Origin: Clostridia bacterium
Lineage (GTDB): Bacteria > Bacillota > Peptococcia > DRI-13 > SV3-B141
Direction of reading: 5' to 3'
Assembly: GCA_018433015.1 (NCBI GenBank)
Contig: JAHDSB010000028.1
Location: 1-61,474 of the forward strand
Length of the DNA stretch: 61,474 bases
Shown here one piece after another: positions 15,955 to 26,062 of this stretch. The position numbers and the translations under genes are program-made. Under the pieces are notes generated by a model that ran no database searches, was not told the DNA's origin, and saw only the letters and a program-made list of their open reading frames with translations. Position 1 is the stretch's first letter, and the number at the start of each line of letters is the position of its first letter.

Positions 15955-16572
15955 ATGGCAATACGTTTAATCTTAGTAAGACACGGTATTACACCTTGGA
16001 ATTATGAATTTCGCTATCAAGGACATACTGATATTGAACTGCATCCTGAAGGAATTAAGCAGGCTTATGCTTTACAAAAAAAATTAGCTGGAGAGCAATT
16101 AACTGCTGTTTATTCCAGTGATTTAAAAAGAGCTGTACAAACGGCTAATATTATAGCAGAACCCCATAACTTAGAGACTAAGATTGTTCCGGAACTTAAA
16201 GAAATCAATTTTGGAGTGTGGGAAGGTCTAACTTATTATGATATCGAAAAACAATATCCTCAGCTTCTTAAGGTATGGTTGGAAACACCTCATCTCTTGA
16301 AAATACCTGAAGGCGAGTCCTTTGAGATACTACGTGATAGAGCTGTTACAGGCATAAAAAAAATACTAGCCTCACAACAAAAGGGAACACTAGCAGTAGT
16401 GACCCATGGAGGTACCATTGCAGCCTTAGTATGTGGTTTGCTGAAGGAACCTTTAGCTAATATGTGGCAGTATAAGCAAAAGAATACGGCCGTTACTGTC
16501 TTAGCAATAAAAGATGGTAAAGTTACTCTGGAATCATTAAATGACGTATCTCATCTTTCAGCCACATCTTGA
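15955..16572 (+). CDS. Histidine phosphatase family protein, probable alpha-ribazole phosphatase
   Basis: 205 residues with the phosphohistidine motif LVRHGITPWN near the N-terminus, YSSDLKRAVQTANIIAEPHN (second Arg), EINFGVWEGLTYYDIE (acidic proton donor region) and VVTHGGTIAAL (second catalytic His). Its place 12 bp after cobS favours a CobC role (dephosphorylation of alpha-ribazole phosphate), but the fold also covers phosphoglycerate mutase-like and other phosphatases. A paralogue lies 335 bp downstream. AGGAGGAG precedes the ATG. Confidence 0.85.
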   Translation: MAIRLILVRHGITPWNYEFRYQGHTDIELHPEGIKQAYALQKKLAGEQLTAVYSSDLKRAVQTANIIAEPHNLETKIVPELKEINFGVWEGLTYYDIEKQYPQLLKVWLETPHLLKIPEGESFEILRDRAVTGIKKILASQQKGTLAVVTHGGTIAALVCGLLKEPLANMWQYKQKNTAVTVLAIKDGKVTLESLNDVSHLSATS

Positions 16573-16586
16573 AAGGAGGTAATTTA

Positions 16587-16895
16587 ATGGGGGGGCGTAG
16601 CGGCAAAGGAAAAGTTATCTGGAATATTCCTCGCTTAATGAAAATGAGTTGGAAGCTCCTCACCAATAAAAATATACCCGGTAAGCGCAAATTGTTATTA
16701 ATAGCTTTAAGTCTGGGATATTTGATCTGGCCCCTGGATTTAATACCGGATATTCCCTTTATAGGTCAAATTGATGATTTAGGTATTATCTTTTTATTAT
16801 TAAATTGGTTTGTAAATACATCCTCTCGGGACAATACATTAGATGATACAATAGAAGCTGAATATTATATTGAAGATGACGAAGATAAGGTCTAG
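16587..16895 (+). CDS. DUF1232 (YkvA-type) small membrane-associated protein
   Basis: 102 residues. The DUF1232 signature is YLIWPLDLIPDIPFIGQIDD, on a hydrophobic hairpin preceded by a basic region (IPGKRKLLLIALSLGYLI). The longer frame from TTG at 16569 is rejected because AAAGGAGGT sits between it and the ATG at 16587. The family function is unknown. It is sandwiched between two histidine-phosphatase paralogues with short spacings, so the three are probably co-transcribed. The C-terminus is acidic. Confidence 0.85.
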   Translation: MGGRSGKGKVIWNIPRLMKMSWKLLTNKNIPGKRKLLLIALSLGYLIWPLDLIPDIPFIGQIDDLGIIFLLLNWFVNTSSRDNTLDDTIEAEYYIEDDEDKV

Positions 16896-16909
16896 AAAGA
16901 GGTGATATC

Positions 16910-17527
16910 ATGGCGAACCGGATATATTTAGTGCGACATGGCCTTACTCCTTGGAATAAAGAATTGCGCTTTCAAGGATATTCAGATATTGAGCTTCATA
17001 CTGAAGGAGTTAAACAGGCCAGAGCAGCGCAAAAAAAGCTTGCCTCCCAGGAAATACAAGCTTTTTTCAGTAGTGATTTGAAACGTGCATTAAAGACAGC
17101 TACTATCATAGCAGAACCTCATAAACTGAGGGTAAAAGCGTATAAGGGGTTAAGAGAAATAAACTTAGGGTTGTGGGAAGGTTTAACTAAAGAGTATTTA
17201 GTAAAAAACTATCCCCAGCTAGTAAATACATGGTATAAAAGCCCTCATTTATTTTCCATAACCCAAGGAGAAAGTTTTGCAGCCGTACAACAAAGGTCCT
17301 TACAAACTTTTCGGGAAATATTAATCAACCATCCCGTAGGAAATCTCGTGATAGTGGCCCACGGGGGAGTCTTGGCCGCATTAATTAGTGGAATTTTACA
17401 AAAACCTTTAGCTAATATGTGGCAGTTTAAAACCGATAATGCTGCTATTACTACGTTGATAAGAGCAGATGGTAGAATATTTTTGGATAGTTTCAATGAC
17501 ATATCCCATTTAAATAAAGTATCTTAA
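16910..17527 (+). CDS. Histidine phosphatase family protein, paralogue of the preceding one
   Basis: 205 residues, the same length as the upstream copy and similar throughout: LVRHGLTPWNKELRFQGYSD, FFSSDLKRALKTATIIAEPH, EINLGLWEGL and VIVAHGGVLAALISGILQKP. All histidine-phosphatase catalytic positions are kept, so it should be active. The pair arose by duplication; one may serve cobalamin assembly and the other an unrelated phosphate ester. It is followed by a terminator, closing the cob transcription unit. Confidence 0.85.
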   Translation: MANRIYLVRHGLTPWNKELRFQGYSDIELHTEGVKQARAAQKKLASQEIQAFFSSDLKRALKTATIIAEPHKLRVKAYKGLREINLGLWEGLTKEYLVKNYPQLVNTWYKSPHLFSITQGESFAAVQQRSLQTFREILINHPVGNLVIVAHGGVLAALISGILQKPLANMWQFKTDNAAITTLIRADGRIFLDSFNDISHLNKVS

Positions 17528-17542
17528 CTCTAGTTATAATTA

Positions 17543-17565
17543 ATGGTCATGTGCCATTTTTTTTT
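17543..17565 (+). terminator. Terminator at the end of the cob/phosphatase unit
   Basis: Short stem ATGGT / GCCAT (one G-U) followed by nine T. Weak stem but strong T-tract, before the guaB promoter. Confidence 0.65.
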
Positions 17566-17599
17566 GTAATAAAATTTTTCGCCAAAAAGTAAGGGAATG

Positions 17600-17608
17600 T
17601 GGTATAAT
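17600..17608 (+). promoter_or_regulatory. Extended -10 promoter of guaB
   Basis: TGGTATAAT (TG at 17600-17601, TATAAT at 17603-17608). No good -35, as expected for an extended -10 promoter. The 80-nt leader contains the palindrome TACTTATATAAGTA; no purine riboswitch was recognised. Confidence 0.65.
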
Positions 17609-17685
17609 GCCAATAATACTTATATAAGTACGCGTTTATTCACTATTAAACTACACCAAAGCAATGAACAAAGGAGGTTATCTAA

Positions 17686-19140
<1,455 letters not shown>

Positions 19141-19165
19141 GACCTGGATTTATCCAGGTCTTTTT
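19141..19165 (+). terminator. Terminator after guaB
   Basis: GACCTGGA / TCCAGGTC with a TTTA loop and five T, directly after the stop codon. Confidence 0.92.
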
Positions 19166-19184
19166 CTTATTTAAGGAATAGAGG

Positions 19185-20021
19185 GTGGAGAGATACATAA
19201 AATTAATATTATGGGGGGTGATTAAAATATCTATTATTTATTTATCTAAAAGAAAACTATCGTTATGGTTTCTAGGCTTAGTAATTATTTTGGCAGTTCT
19301 AATAATGTTTCCGACCTTACTAAAGAATACTGCTCAAGAAGTTGTCAGTGTTATCGTGGCCGGAGGTAAATTACATCCTATCTATGCAGTGGAAATGACA
19401 GAAAAAAGGGTTGCTTTTTCTTTTGATGCTGCTTGGGGATCTACCCGTACCCCGATCTTATTAAATATTTTGAAAAAATATGATATTAAGACTACTTTTT
19501 TCTTAACGAATATTTGGTTAAAACAATATCCTGATTTAGCTAAAGAAATTGCTGCAGCCGGTCATGAAATAGGCCTGCATTCGGCAAACCATCCTAAATT
19601 TACCACACTTTCAGAAGAGCAAATGAAGAAAGAACTTATCGATAATAAGGTGATGGTAAAGGAAATTACCGGCCAGGATGCTTATTTATTTCGACCACCT
19701 TTTGGAGATTATAATAATCGGGTAATCGAAGCAATAAAAAAAGAAAACCTCATACCCATTCAATGGAGTATTGATTCTTTAGATTGGAAAAATTTATCGG
19801 AGAATGAGATATACGATCGTGTTACTAAGGGAATAAAGCCAGGTGCTATTGTTTTATTCCACAATGATGGTGCCAATACGCCCAAAGCCTTAGAACCTAT
19901 TATTAAATATTTACTTGATAATGGGTATAGTGTAGTTCCCATCTCCGAGCTAATATATAAAGATAATTATTATGTTGATAATAACGGTATTCAGAAAGAA
20001 GAGTTACAGCAAAATCAGTAA
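19185..20021 (+). CDS. Polysaccharide deacetylase, membrane-anchored (sporulation PdaB-like)
   Basis: 278 residues. An N-terminal signal anchor (LSLWFLGLVIILAVLIMF, about 27-45) precedes a NodB domain: FSFDAAWG (metal/base Asp), HSANHPKF (HxxxH metal site), FRPPFGDYN, WSIDSLDW and GAIVLFHND. Such enzymes de-N-acetylate peptidoglycan or chitin-like glycans outside the membrane; this short form resembles PdaB-type sporulation deacetylases. The start is uncertain: GTG at 19185 has a weak site, and GTG at 19218, 11 codons in, lies directly after a run of G. Either keeps the anchor. Confidence 0.88.
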   Translation: MERYIKLILWGVIKISIIYLSKRKLSLWFLGLVIILAVLIMFPTLLKNTAQEVVSVIVAGGKLHPIYAVEMTEKRVAFSFDAAWGSTRTPILLNILKKYDIKTTFFLTNIWLKQYPDLAKEIAAAGHEIGLHSANHPKFTTLSEEQMKKELIDNKVMVKEITGQDAYLFRPPFGDYNNRVIEAIKKENLIPIQWSIDSLDWKNLSENEIYDRVTKGIKPGAIVLFHNDGANTPKALEPIIKYLLDNGYSVVPISELIYKDNYYVDNNGIQKEELQQNQ

Positions 20022-20066
20022 AAATGTGATAAAATATAGGGCATAACTAAACCAGGAGGGTTTTTT

Positions 20067-21137
20067 ATGCGTGCCAGTATAGCTAATCTAATACCATATA
20101 ATCCGGGGATGTCCAGCGAAGAGTTAGAAAAAAAGCTAGGTTTACCAGTTTATAAACTATCTGCTAATGAAAGTCTTTGGGGGCCTTCACCCCAAGTAGC
20201 TAATGCATTAAAAGAGGCTGTAAATCAGTTGAAATTTTATCCTGATGGAGCAGCCAGACAACTAAAAAAGGGGATTCAAGCCAAGTGGTGTGCAAATTCC
20301 GAAAATATTTGTCTCGGCAATGGAGCAGACGAAATTATCACTATCATTACCAATGCTTTTTTAAATCCAGAGGATGAAGTTTTAATACCGGTGCCAACTT
20401 TTAGCCAGTATGAGACGGCTGTTACCGTATGTGGCGGTAAGTGTAAGCTAGTACAGCAATCTAGTCTTACTTTTGATTTGAAGAGTATTAGGGCTAATAT
20501 CTCGGATAAGACTAAGATGGTGTTTTTGTGTAATCCTAATAATCCAACAGGAACTTATTTTTCCCATCAAGAACTAGTAGAATTCTTAAATAATGTCCCT
20601 CATAATATTTTAATAGTACTGGATGAAGCTTATTGCCAATATGCTACTGCCCCTGATTTTCCTAAATCTCAAGAACTCTTAAACAAATACAAAAATCTGA
20701 TTGTAACGCGCACATTTTCTAAAATATACAGTTTGGCTGCCTTGCGTGTAGGTTATGCAGTAGCGGATGAAGCTATAATTAAACAAATGGAGAAGGTAAG
20801 ACAGCCCTTTAATGTAAATACTTTTAGCCAAATTGCCGCCGTTGCTGCTCTGGCAGATCATGAATATTATCAGAACGTTAAAGAAAAGACTGTAGAACAG
20901 AGAAATAAGTTAACTAATACCTTGCAGCGTCTAGGCTTTGAAGTACAACCTTCTCAGGCCAATTTTATTTTAGCCTACTCTCCCCAAGGCACTAAGATGG
21001 CAGAGCAGCTCTTGCAAAAAGGTATCCTAATACGTGAAACTACTTCCTTTGGGCTGTCTAATTATTTACGTATAACTGTGGGTCCTGAAGAGATTATGAA
21101 TAAACTTCAAGAAGAGCTAGAGGCAATCATTTTTTAA
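20067..21137 (+). CDS. hisC: Histidinol-phosphate aminotransferase
   Basis: 356 residues of the class I/II PLP aminotransferase fold: YKLSANESLWGPSP at the N-terminus, GNGADEIITII, CNPNNPTGTY, VLDEAYCQYA, the PLP lysine in TRTFSKIYSLAALRVGYAV, and a C-terminal NYLRITVGPEEI (substrate Arg). It converts imidazole-acetol phosphate to histidinol phosphate; members may also act on aromatic amino acids. It stands apart from other his genes here. AGGAGGG precedes the ATG, and it converges with the mbl-like gene after three bases. Confidence 0.92.
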   Translation: MRASIANLIPYNPGMSSEELEKKLGLPVYKLSANESLWGPSPQVANALKEAVNQLKFYPDGAARQLKKGIQAKWCANSENICLGNGADEIITIITNAFLNPEDEVLIPVPTFSQYETAVTVCGGKCKLVQQSSLTFDLKSIRANISDKTKMVFLCNPNNPTGTYFSHQELVEFLNNVPHNILIVLDEAYCQYATAPDFPKSQELLNKYKNLIVTRTFSKIYSLAALRVGYAVADEAIIKQMEKVRQPFNVNTFSQIAAVAALADHEYYQNVKEKTVEQRNKLTNTLQRLGFEVQPSQANFILAYSPQGTKMAEQLLQKGILIRETTSFGLSNYLRITVGPEEIMNKLQEELEAIIF

Positions 21138-21140
21138 AAT

Positions 21141-22187
21141 TTAAGTGTGAAGGGTAAGTTTTTTTAAAAGTTTGATCTCTTCTAAAGCTCTGCCTGTTCC
21201 TCGGGCCACACAAGATAGAGGATCGTCAGCAATATAAACTTTTATGTGGGTATGCTGATTAATATAATCATCTAAATTTCGTAATAAAGCACCACCGCCG
21301 GTTAAGGTCATGCCTGATTCCATAATATCAGATGCTAACTCGGGAGGTGCTTTTTCTAATGTAATTCTGATAGCTTCTAGTATAGCCTGTAGTGATTCGA
21401 CTAAAGAAGAGGATACTTCTCTAGCTGATATTTCCACATGTTTGGGTAAGCCTGTGGTTAAATCCCTTCCCTTAATTAAATATTTTTCATCTTCCGGGGG
21501 ATTTAGGGCATAGCCAATATTAATTTTAGTTGCATTAGCAGTCCTTTCTCCTATCTCTAAATTATAAGATTTTCTGATATAGCGAATTAAAGCTTGATTC
21601 ATGTGATCTCCCCCCACACGGAGGGATTTTCCAACTACAATACCACCTAGGGACAATATGGCTACTTCTGTAGTACCTCCACCTATATCTACTATCATAC
21701 TGCCTTTTGGATCTTCCACGGGTAAACCTGCTCCTACAGCAGCTGCGATAGGTTCTTCAATTAAGTATGCTTCTTTAGCTCCTGCTTGATAGGAAGCTTC
21801 CAATACTGCCCGCTTTTCTATTTGGGTTATACCCAAGGGGACTCCTATTAAGACCCGGGGTTTTACTAGAGTTAATTTTTTTACTGCTTTATGAATAAAA
21901 TATTTTACCATCATGCGGGTTGTGTTAAAATCAGCGATAACACCATTTTTCAGAGGCCTGATTGCATTTATATTAGCAGGAGTTTTTCCTATCATTTCAT
22001 TAGCTTCATTACCTACTGCTAGAATATCACCTGTATTTTGATTGATAGCTACCACCGAAGGTTCATTCAAAACAATGCCTTTCCCTTTTACAAACACAAG
22101 GGTATTAGCTGTTCCTAAATCTATTCCGATATCTTTAAACATACGAAGATTGAAGGAGATTGATTTGTTCTTCTTTTTTATATTCAT
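21141..22187 (-). CDS. Rod-shape determining protein of the MreB/Mbl family
   Basis: 348 residues, bacterial actin: [20 protein letters not shown] (phosphate 1), [60 protein letters not shown] (phosphate 2) and [14 protein letters not shown] (adenosine motif). It forms membrane-bound filaments guiding lateral wall synthesis. No mreC/mreD nearby, so this fits Mbl or MreBH more than the mreBCD copy. GAGG before the ATG at 22187 supports a basic 15-residue extension ahead of the usual MFKDIGID start; an internal ATG at 22142 lacks a site. Isolated gene on the minus strand. Confidence 0.93.
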   Translation of the reverse strand: MNIKKKNKSISFNLRMFKDIGIDLGTANTLVFVKGKGIVLNEPSVVAINQNTGDILAVGNEANEMIGKTPANINAIRPLKNGVIADFNTTRMMVKYFIHKAVKKLTLVKPRVLIGVPLGITQIEKRAVLEASYQAGAKEAYLIEEPIAAAVGAGLPVEDPKGSMIVDIGGGTTEVAILSLGGIVVGKSLRVGGDHMNQALIRYIRKSYNLEIGERTANATKINIGYALNPPEDEKYLIKGRDLTTGLPKHVEISAREVSSSLVESLQAILEAIRITLEKAPPELASDIMESGMTLTGGGALLRNLDDYINQHTHIKVYIADDPLSCVARGTGRALEEIKLLKKLTLHT

Positions 22188-22343
22188 ATGTTACCTCATA
22201 TATATTTTATCTGCTTAGTATTAGTATTTAAAAAGACATTTTATATAATACATAAAAAAAATTAACTACCCTTAAAAAGTTCTTGCATCTCGTGTAAAAA
22301 TATGTTTAAATTAATTCATTCTGGGAAAAGAGGGTGGTTTAAT

Positions 22344-23855
22344 ATGAAGAAATTACAGCTTGAACAAAAAGAAACACCATTATTTACTGCCTTGATGAAT
22401 TATGCTGAGGAAGGAACCATCCCTTTTCATGTACCCGGGCATAAACAAGGCAGAGGTAATAAGGAATTAGAACAGATATTAGGATCTACTTGTATGAAAA
22501 TAGACTTAACTTGCTTGGAAGACACAGATAATATCTGTAATCCTGTTAGTGTAATTAAACAGGCCCAAGATTTGGCAGCCCAACTATATGGAGCAGATAA
22601 TGCTTACTTCTTGGTAAACGGTACTACGTGTGGCATACAAACCATGATTATGAGTGTTTGTAAGCCGGGGGATAAAATTATTATACCCCGCAATGCCCAT
22701 AAATCAGCTATAGGTGGAATTGTAATAAGCGGCGCAGAGCCTATATATATTAATCCCGAAATAGATGAAGATTTTGGTATTGCTATGGGAGTTTCTCCCG
22801 CAACAATTTTAAAAGCATTAGAAGAACACCCCGATGCTAAAGGTGTATTTATGATTAACCCAACGTATTATGGGATTGCCTCAGATCTTAAAGCTATTGT
22901 AGATATAGCCCATACTTATGACATTCCCGTGATAGTAGATGAGGCCCATGGAGCTCACCTAAGATTTAGTAACAAAGTGCCTCTATCAGCAATAGAAGCC
23001 GGGGCAGACTTAGTGGCCAGCAGTACCCATAAGTTGGGAGGGTCTTTAACACAAAGTTCCTTGCTTCTTCATCAAGGATCATTAATTAGCCCTCAACGGG
23101 TGAAAGCAGCCTTAAATATCACCCAAACTACAAGTCCTTCTTATATATTAATGGCATCTTTGGATATAGCCCGCAAACAGCTGGCAGAAAAAGGTACAGA
23201 GCTAGTAGAAAACAGCTATAATTTGGCTTTGTGGGCACGGGAAAAATTAGCAAAAATCGAGGGTTTACATCTTTTAGATGAGAAAGTATTAAATAAACCA
23301 GGTTCTTTTGCTATTGATCCTACTAAGATAGTTATTAATGTTAGAGCATTAGGACTTTCCGGTTATGAAGTTGAAAAGATCTTACGGAAAAAGTACCATT
23401 TGCAAATGGAACTTTCTGATCTCTTTAATATAATAGCCCTTGTTAGTATTGGTGATAGTCAGGAAACTCTTCAGTGTTTAATAAATGCTATGGAAGAAAT
23501 ATCTAAGGCCCAAATTATTAAGAATGTAGTAAAGTATACTATTCCAGTACCGACTATTCCGGAATCTGTGGTATTACCAAGGAATGCTTTCTATGGCGAT
23601 ACTAAAGTATTACCCCTCAATGAAGCGGAGGGAGAGATTAGTGCAGAAATAATCATGGTTTATCCTCCTGGAATACCCATAGTTTGTCCGGGAGAGAGGA
23701 TAACCAAAGAAATTATAGATTATGTCAATATACTACGCAATGAAGATGCAGAACTTCAGGGTACAGAAGATCTGGAAGTCAAAAATATTAAAGTGCTCAC
23801 TAATCGATTAGTGCTGTTACAAAATCATGAAAATATTGCAGAACAAGCGATTTAA
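22344..23855 (+). CDS. Orn/Lys/Arg decarboxylase family PLP enzyme
   Basis: 503 residues from the ATG at 22344; the longer frame from 22302 lacks a ribosome binding site, while AGAGGGTGG precedes 22344. Motifs: TIPFHVPGHKQGRG, YFLVNGTTCGIQTMI, VDEAHGAHL and the PLP lysine in ASSTHKLGGSLTQSS. This is the short Firmicutes form without the wing domain (SpeA/YaaO-like), which decarboxylates arginine, lysine or ornithine for polyamine synthesis. Substrate cannot be decided here. It ends at a shared bidirectional terminator. Confidence 0.9.
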   Translation: MKKLQLEQKETPLFTALMNYAEEGTIPFHVPGHKQGRGNKELEQILGSTCMKIDLTCLEDTDNICNPVSVIKQAQDLAAQLYGADNAYFLVNGTTCGIQTMIMSVCKPGDKIIIPRNAHKSAIGGIVISGAEPIYINPEIDEDFGIAMGVSPATILKALEEHPDAKGVFMINPTYYGIASDLKAIVDIAHTYDIPVIVDEAHGAHLRFSNKVPLSAIEAGADLVASSTHKLGGSLTQSSLLLHQGSLISPQRVKAALNITQTTSPSYILMASLDIARKQLAEKGTELVENSYNLALWAREKLAKIEGLHLLDEKVLNKPGSFAIDPTKIVINVRALGLSGYEVEKILRKKYHLQMELSDLFNIIALVSIGDSQETLQCLINAMEEISKAQIIKNVVKYTIPVPTIPESVVLPRNAFYGDTKVLPLNEAEGEISAEIIMVYPPGIPIVCPGERITKEIIDYVNILRNEDAELQGTEDLEVKNIKVLTNRLVLLQNHENIAEQAI

Positions 23856-23858
23856 GAC

Positions 23859-23893
23859 CATAAAAGGATTGGCTATAAGCCAATCCTTTTATG
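23859..23893. terminator. Bidirectional terminator between decarboxylase and L,D-transpeptidase genes
   Basis: A 16-bp perfect stem (CATAAAAGGATTGGCT with its complement) around a three-base loop sits between two convergent genes; A/T ends give U-rich tails on both strands. Confidence 0.88.
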
Positions 23894-23899
23894 ATTTAG

Positions 23900-24862
23900 T
23901 TATAGTCCTAGGTGAAGATATTCCTGGTAACCAACTTGACCAGTCACATGAAGTTGACAAGATTTCTGAAACTCTTTTACAGCCTTTTCCGTATTATGAC
24001 CAAAAATGCCATCAGCCTTCATTTCATAAAATCCTAGGCGCTGAAGCTTACCTTGAATATAAGCAACAGCAGAATTTTTATCTCCATTTTTTAACCTTTT
24101 CATTCCTCCCGACATATAGCCGAAAGGATTGCCCACAACATGAACAGGTGTTCCCGAGTTTATCCAGGAATAAAGCACTTCTACATCTTTGTTCCACATC
24201 CGAAAACATCCATGACTGGCCATAGAGCCTATAGACCAGGGCTTATTTGTTCCATGTATTCCGTAAATTCCCCAGGGAACGTTCAAACCTAGCCAGCGTG
24301 TACCGAAACCTGTACCCCAATTACTACCTTTATCAATTACTTTCCAATTACCAATAGGTGAAGGGGTTTTCGCTTTACCAATGGCTATGGGGAAAGTTGC
24401 AAAAGGCTGCATATCATTAAATACAGTAAGGCTGCGACGAAAGGTATCTATTACTAGAAATAACTCGCCCTCAGGTGGAGCTTTAGTCTCTTTTTTTAAG
24501 GACATTTTTTGTGATTCAGCGATAATCTTTATCCAGACATGATATCTTACAATTCCGTCAGGAGCTAAGCCTGTTTCTTCTTGAAAAATCTTTACCGCTT
24601 CAGCTGTTGGTTTGTCATATATTCCTGTAGGTTCCACCTGATTATATCCCAGCATAAAAAGAGCTTCCTGGATAGCTAGGACAGCAGAATTCTCCATACA
24701 AGGAACTTTATAATATAAGTCAGGATAACTATAATCACTGTCTATATCAGGGATAGATGGTAAATATTCGGCAGCCCAACAGATTTTAAATGGAACAATT
24801 AATAAAAGAGGTATAATTAATAAGAAGATAATCTGCTTGTACTTATTTAAATAATCATTCAT
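23900..24862 (-). CDS. L,D-transpeptidase with two peptidoglycan-binding domains
   Basis: 320 residues. A signal peptide (IIFLLIIPLLLIVPFKICWA, cleavage near 30) is followed by a PG_binding_1 repeat (about 55-115), a YkuD catalytic domain (133-240) with H203 in YGIHGTNKPW and the SHGCFRM motif (H217, C219), then a second PG_binding_1 repeat (255-318). It cross-links peptidoglycan 3-3, or attaches at meso-Dap, outside the membrane, and may serve the spore or vegetative wall. The ATG at 24862 has only a distant AGGGGTGA site, so the start is less certain than the rest. Confidence 0.93.
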   Translation of the reverse strand: MNDYLNKYKQIIFLLIIPLLLIVPFKICWAAEYLPSIPDIDSDYSYPDLYYKVPCMENSAVLAIQEALFMLGYNQVEPTGIYDKPTAEAVKIFQEETGLAPDGIVRYHVWIKIIAESQKMSLKKETKAPPEGELFLVIDTFRRSLTVFNDMQPFATFPIAIGKAKTPSPIGNWKVIDKGSNWGTGFGTRWLGLNVPWGIYGIHGTNKPWSIGSMASHGCFRMWNKDVEVLYSWINSGTPVHVVGNPFGYMSGGMKRLKNGDKNSAVAYIQGKLQRLGFYEMKADGIFGHNTEKAVKEFQKSCQLHVTGQVGYQEYLHLGL

Positions 24863-25089
24863 ATATTTATAAATGCTATATCACCCCTTCAGGCATTATA
24901 ACATTATTTATTATGACGAAATCTACACAAAAAATACTAGGATAAAGCTGTTAACCTTGGAAGATATTATATACAAATTAAAATTACATAATTTCCCAGG
25001 AAATAGGAAGATTCTTATTTTTTGCAGCAAATGAAGACCTGGTTTCATATATTGTATAAACATCCTTTTTAAAGTGAGGATTCTTTCTT

Positions 25090-25953
25090 ATGTCCTTTGG
25101 GTTAGTATTATCGGGCGGTGGCGTTAGGGGTAGTGCCCATATCGGCGTTTTAAAGGCATTGCATGAAGAAAAACTATATCCTACAATGGTATCAGGAACA
25201 AGTGCAGGCTCCATTGTGGCAGGACTTTATGCCTATGGATATACGCCTGATGAAATTTTTTTATGTGGTAAGCGGATTACAAAAGATTTTTTTGATGTTG
25301 ATTACAGCACTGTTGTCTGTTCTTTACTAAGTTACTTGTTTCATAATACTCTTGGTATCACTGGCTTAATAAAGGGTGATGTTCTGGAGAATTATTTATA
25401 TCATGTTACTAAAGGTGCTAAACTAAATGCCGCAAAAATTCCTGTGGCTATCACTGCTGTAGATATAAATAATACCCACATTGTCGTCTTCACCTCTAGT
25501 TTAACGCGACTTCAGCAGCGGGATAACTATATTTATAAACGAGGGAAGTATACTTTTGCTGAAGCAATCCGTGCTAGTATTGCCATACCTGGTATATTTA
25601 AACCAAAAATAGTTGATAAAATGCGGTTAGTAGATGGAGGTATTAGAGCCAATCTACCTGTAGAAATTATCCGTGAAATGGGAGCACGCAAAGTTATAGC
25701 CGTTAATTTAGGATATAGTGGCTATCCCGTACCCGGGGTGGACGATATTCTGGAAATATCCCTACAAGCCATTGACTTGATGGTATATCAAATTACAAGA
25801 CCTAGTATAGAATCTGCTGACCTTATTATTTCTCCACAAATTAATAATGTTAGATATAATGATTTACAAAAAATAGATCATATCTGTAATTGTGGTTATC
25901 TGGCAACAAAAAAGGCCATGCCTCATATTAAGGAACTGCTGGGCAGATACTAA
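25090..25953 (+). CDS. Patatin-like phospholipase family protein
   Basis: 287 residues with the complete patatin set: oxyanion loop LVLSGGGVRGSAHIGV at 6-21, nucleophile elbow GTSAGS (Ser39) and the catalytic Asp in RLVDGGIRANLPVE. Homologues are lipid acyl hydrolases (RssA/YlbK type). There is no signal peptide; it is probably cytoplasmic or peripheral on the membrane. A weak GAGG lies before the ATG. It is divergent from the L,D-transpeptidase; the 227-bp gap shows no clear element beyond AT-rich sequence. Confidence 0.92.
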   Translation: MSFGLVLSGGGVRGSAHIGVLKALHEEKLYPTMVSGTSAGSIVAGLYAYGYTPDEIFLCGKRITKDFFDVDYSTVVCSLLSYLFHNTLGITGLIKGDVLENYLYHVTKGAKLNAAKIPVAITAVDINNTHIVVFTSSLTRLQQRDNYIYKRGKYTFAEAIRASIAIPGIFKPKIVDKMRLVDGGIRANLPVEIIREMGARKVIAVNLGYSGYPVPGVDDILEISLQAIDLMVYQITRPSIESADLIISPQINNVRYNDLQKIDHICNCGYLATKKAMPHIKELLGRY

Positions 25954-26062
25954 AAGCAAGAAATTAACTTTAGATAAGGACAAGTGTTGACAAGGAGCAA
26001 TAGATATGATTTCCTTGTAAAGTATATAGTATAAAAAATAGTTGAAAAAATGAGGGATATAT

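Noticed and set aside
23827-24225. Plus-strand frame of 132 residues after the decarboxylase gene
   Set aside because: It lies over the L,D-transpeptidase catalytic domain on the other strand, which has a complete SHGCFRM motif.
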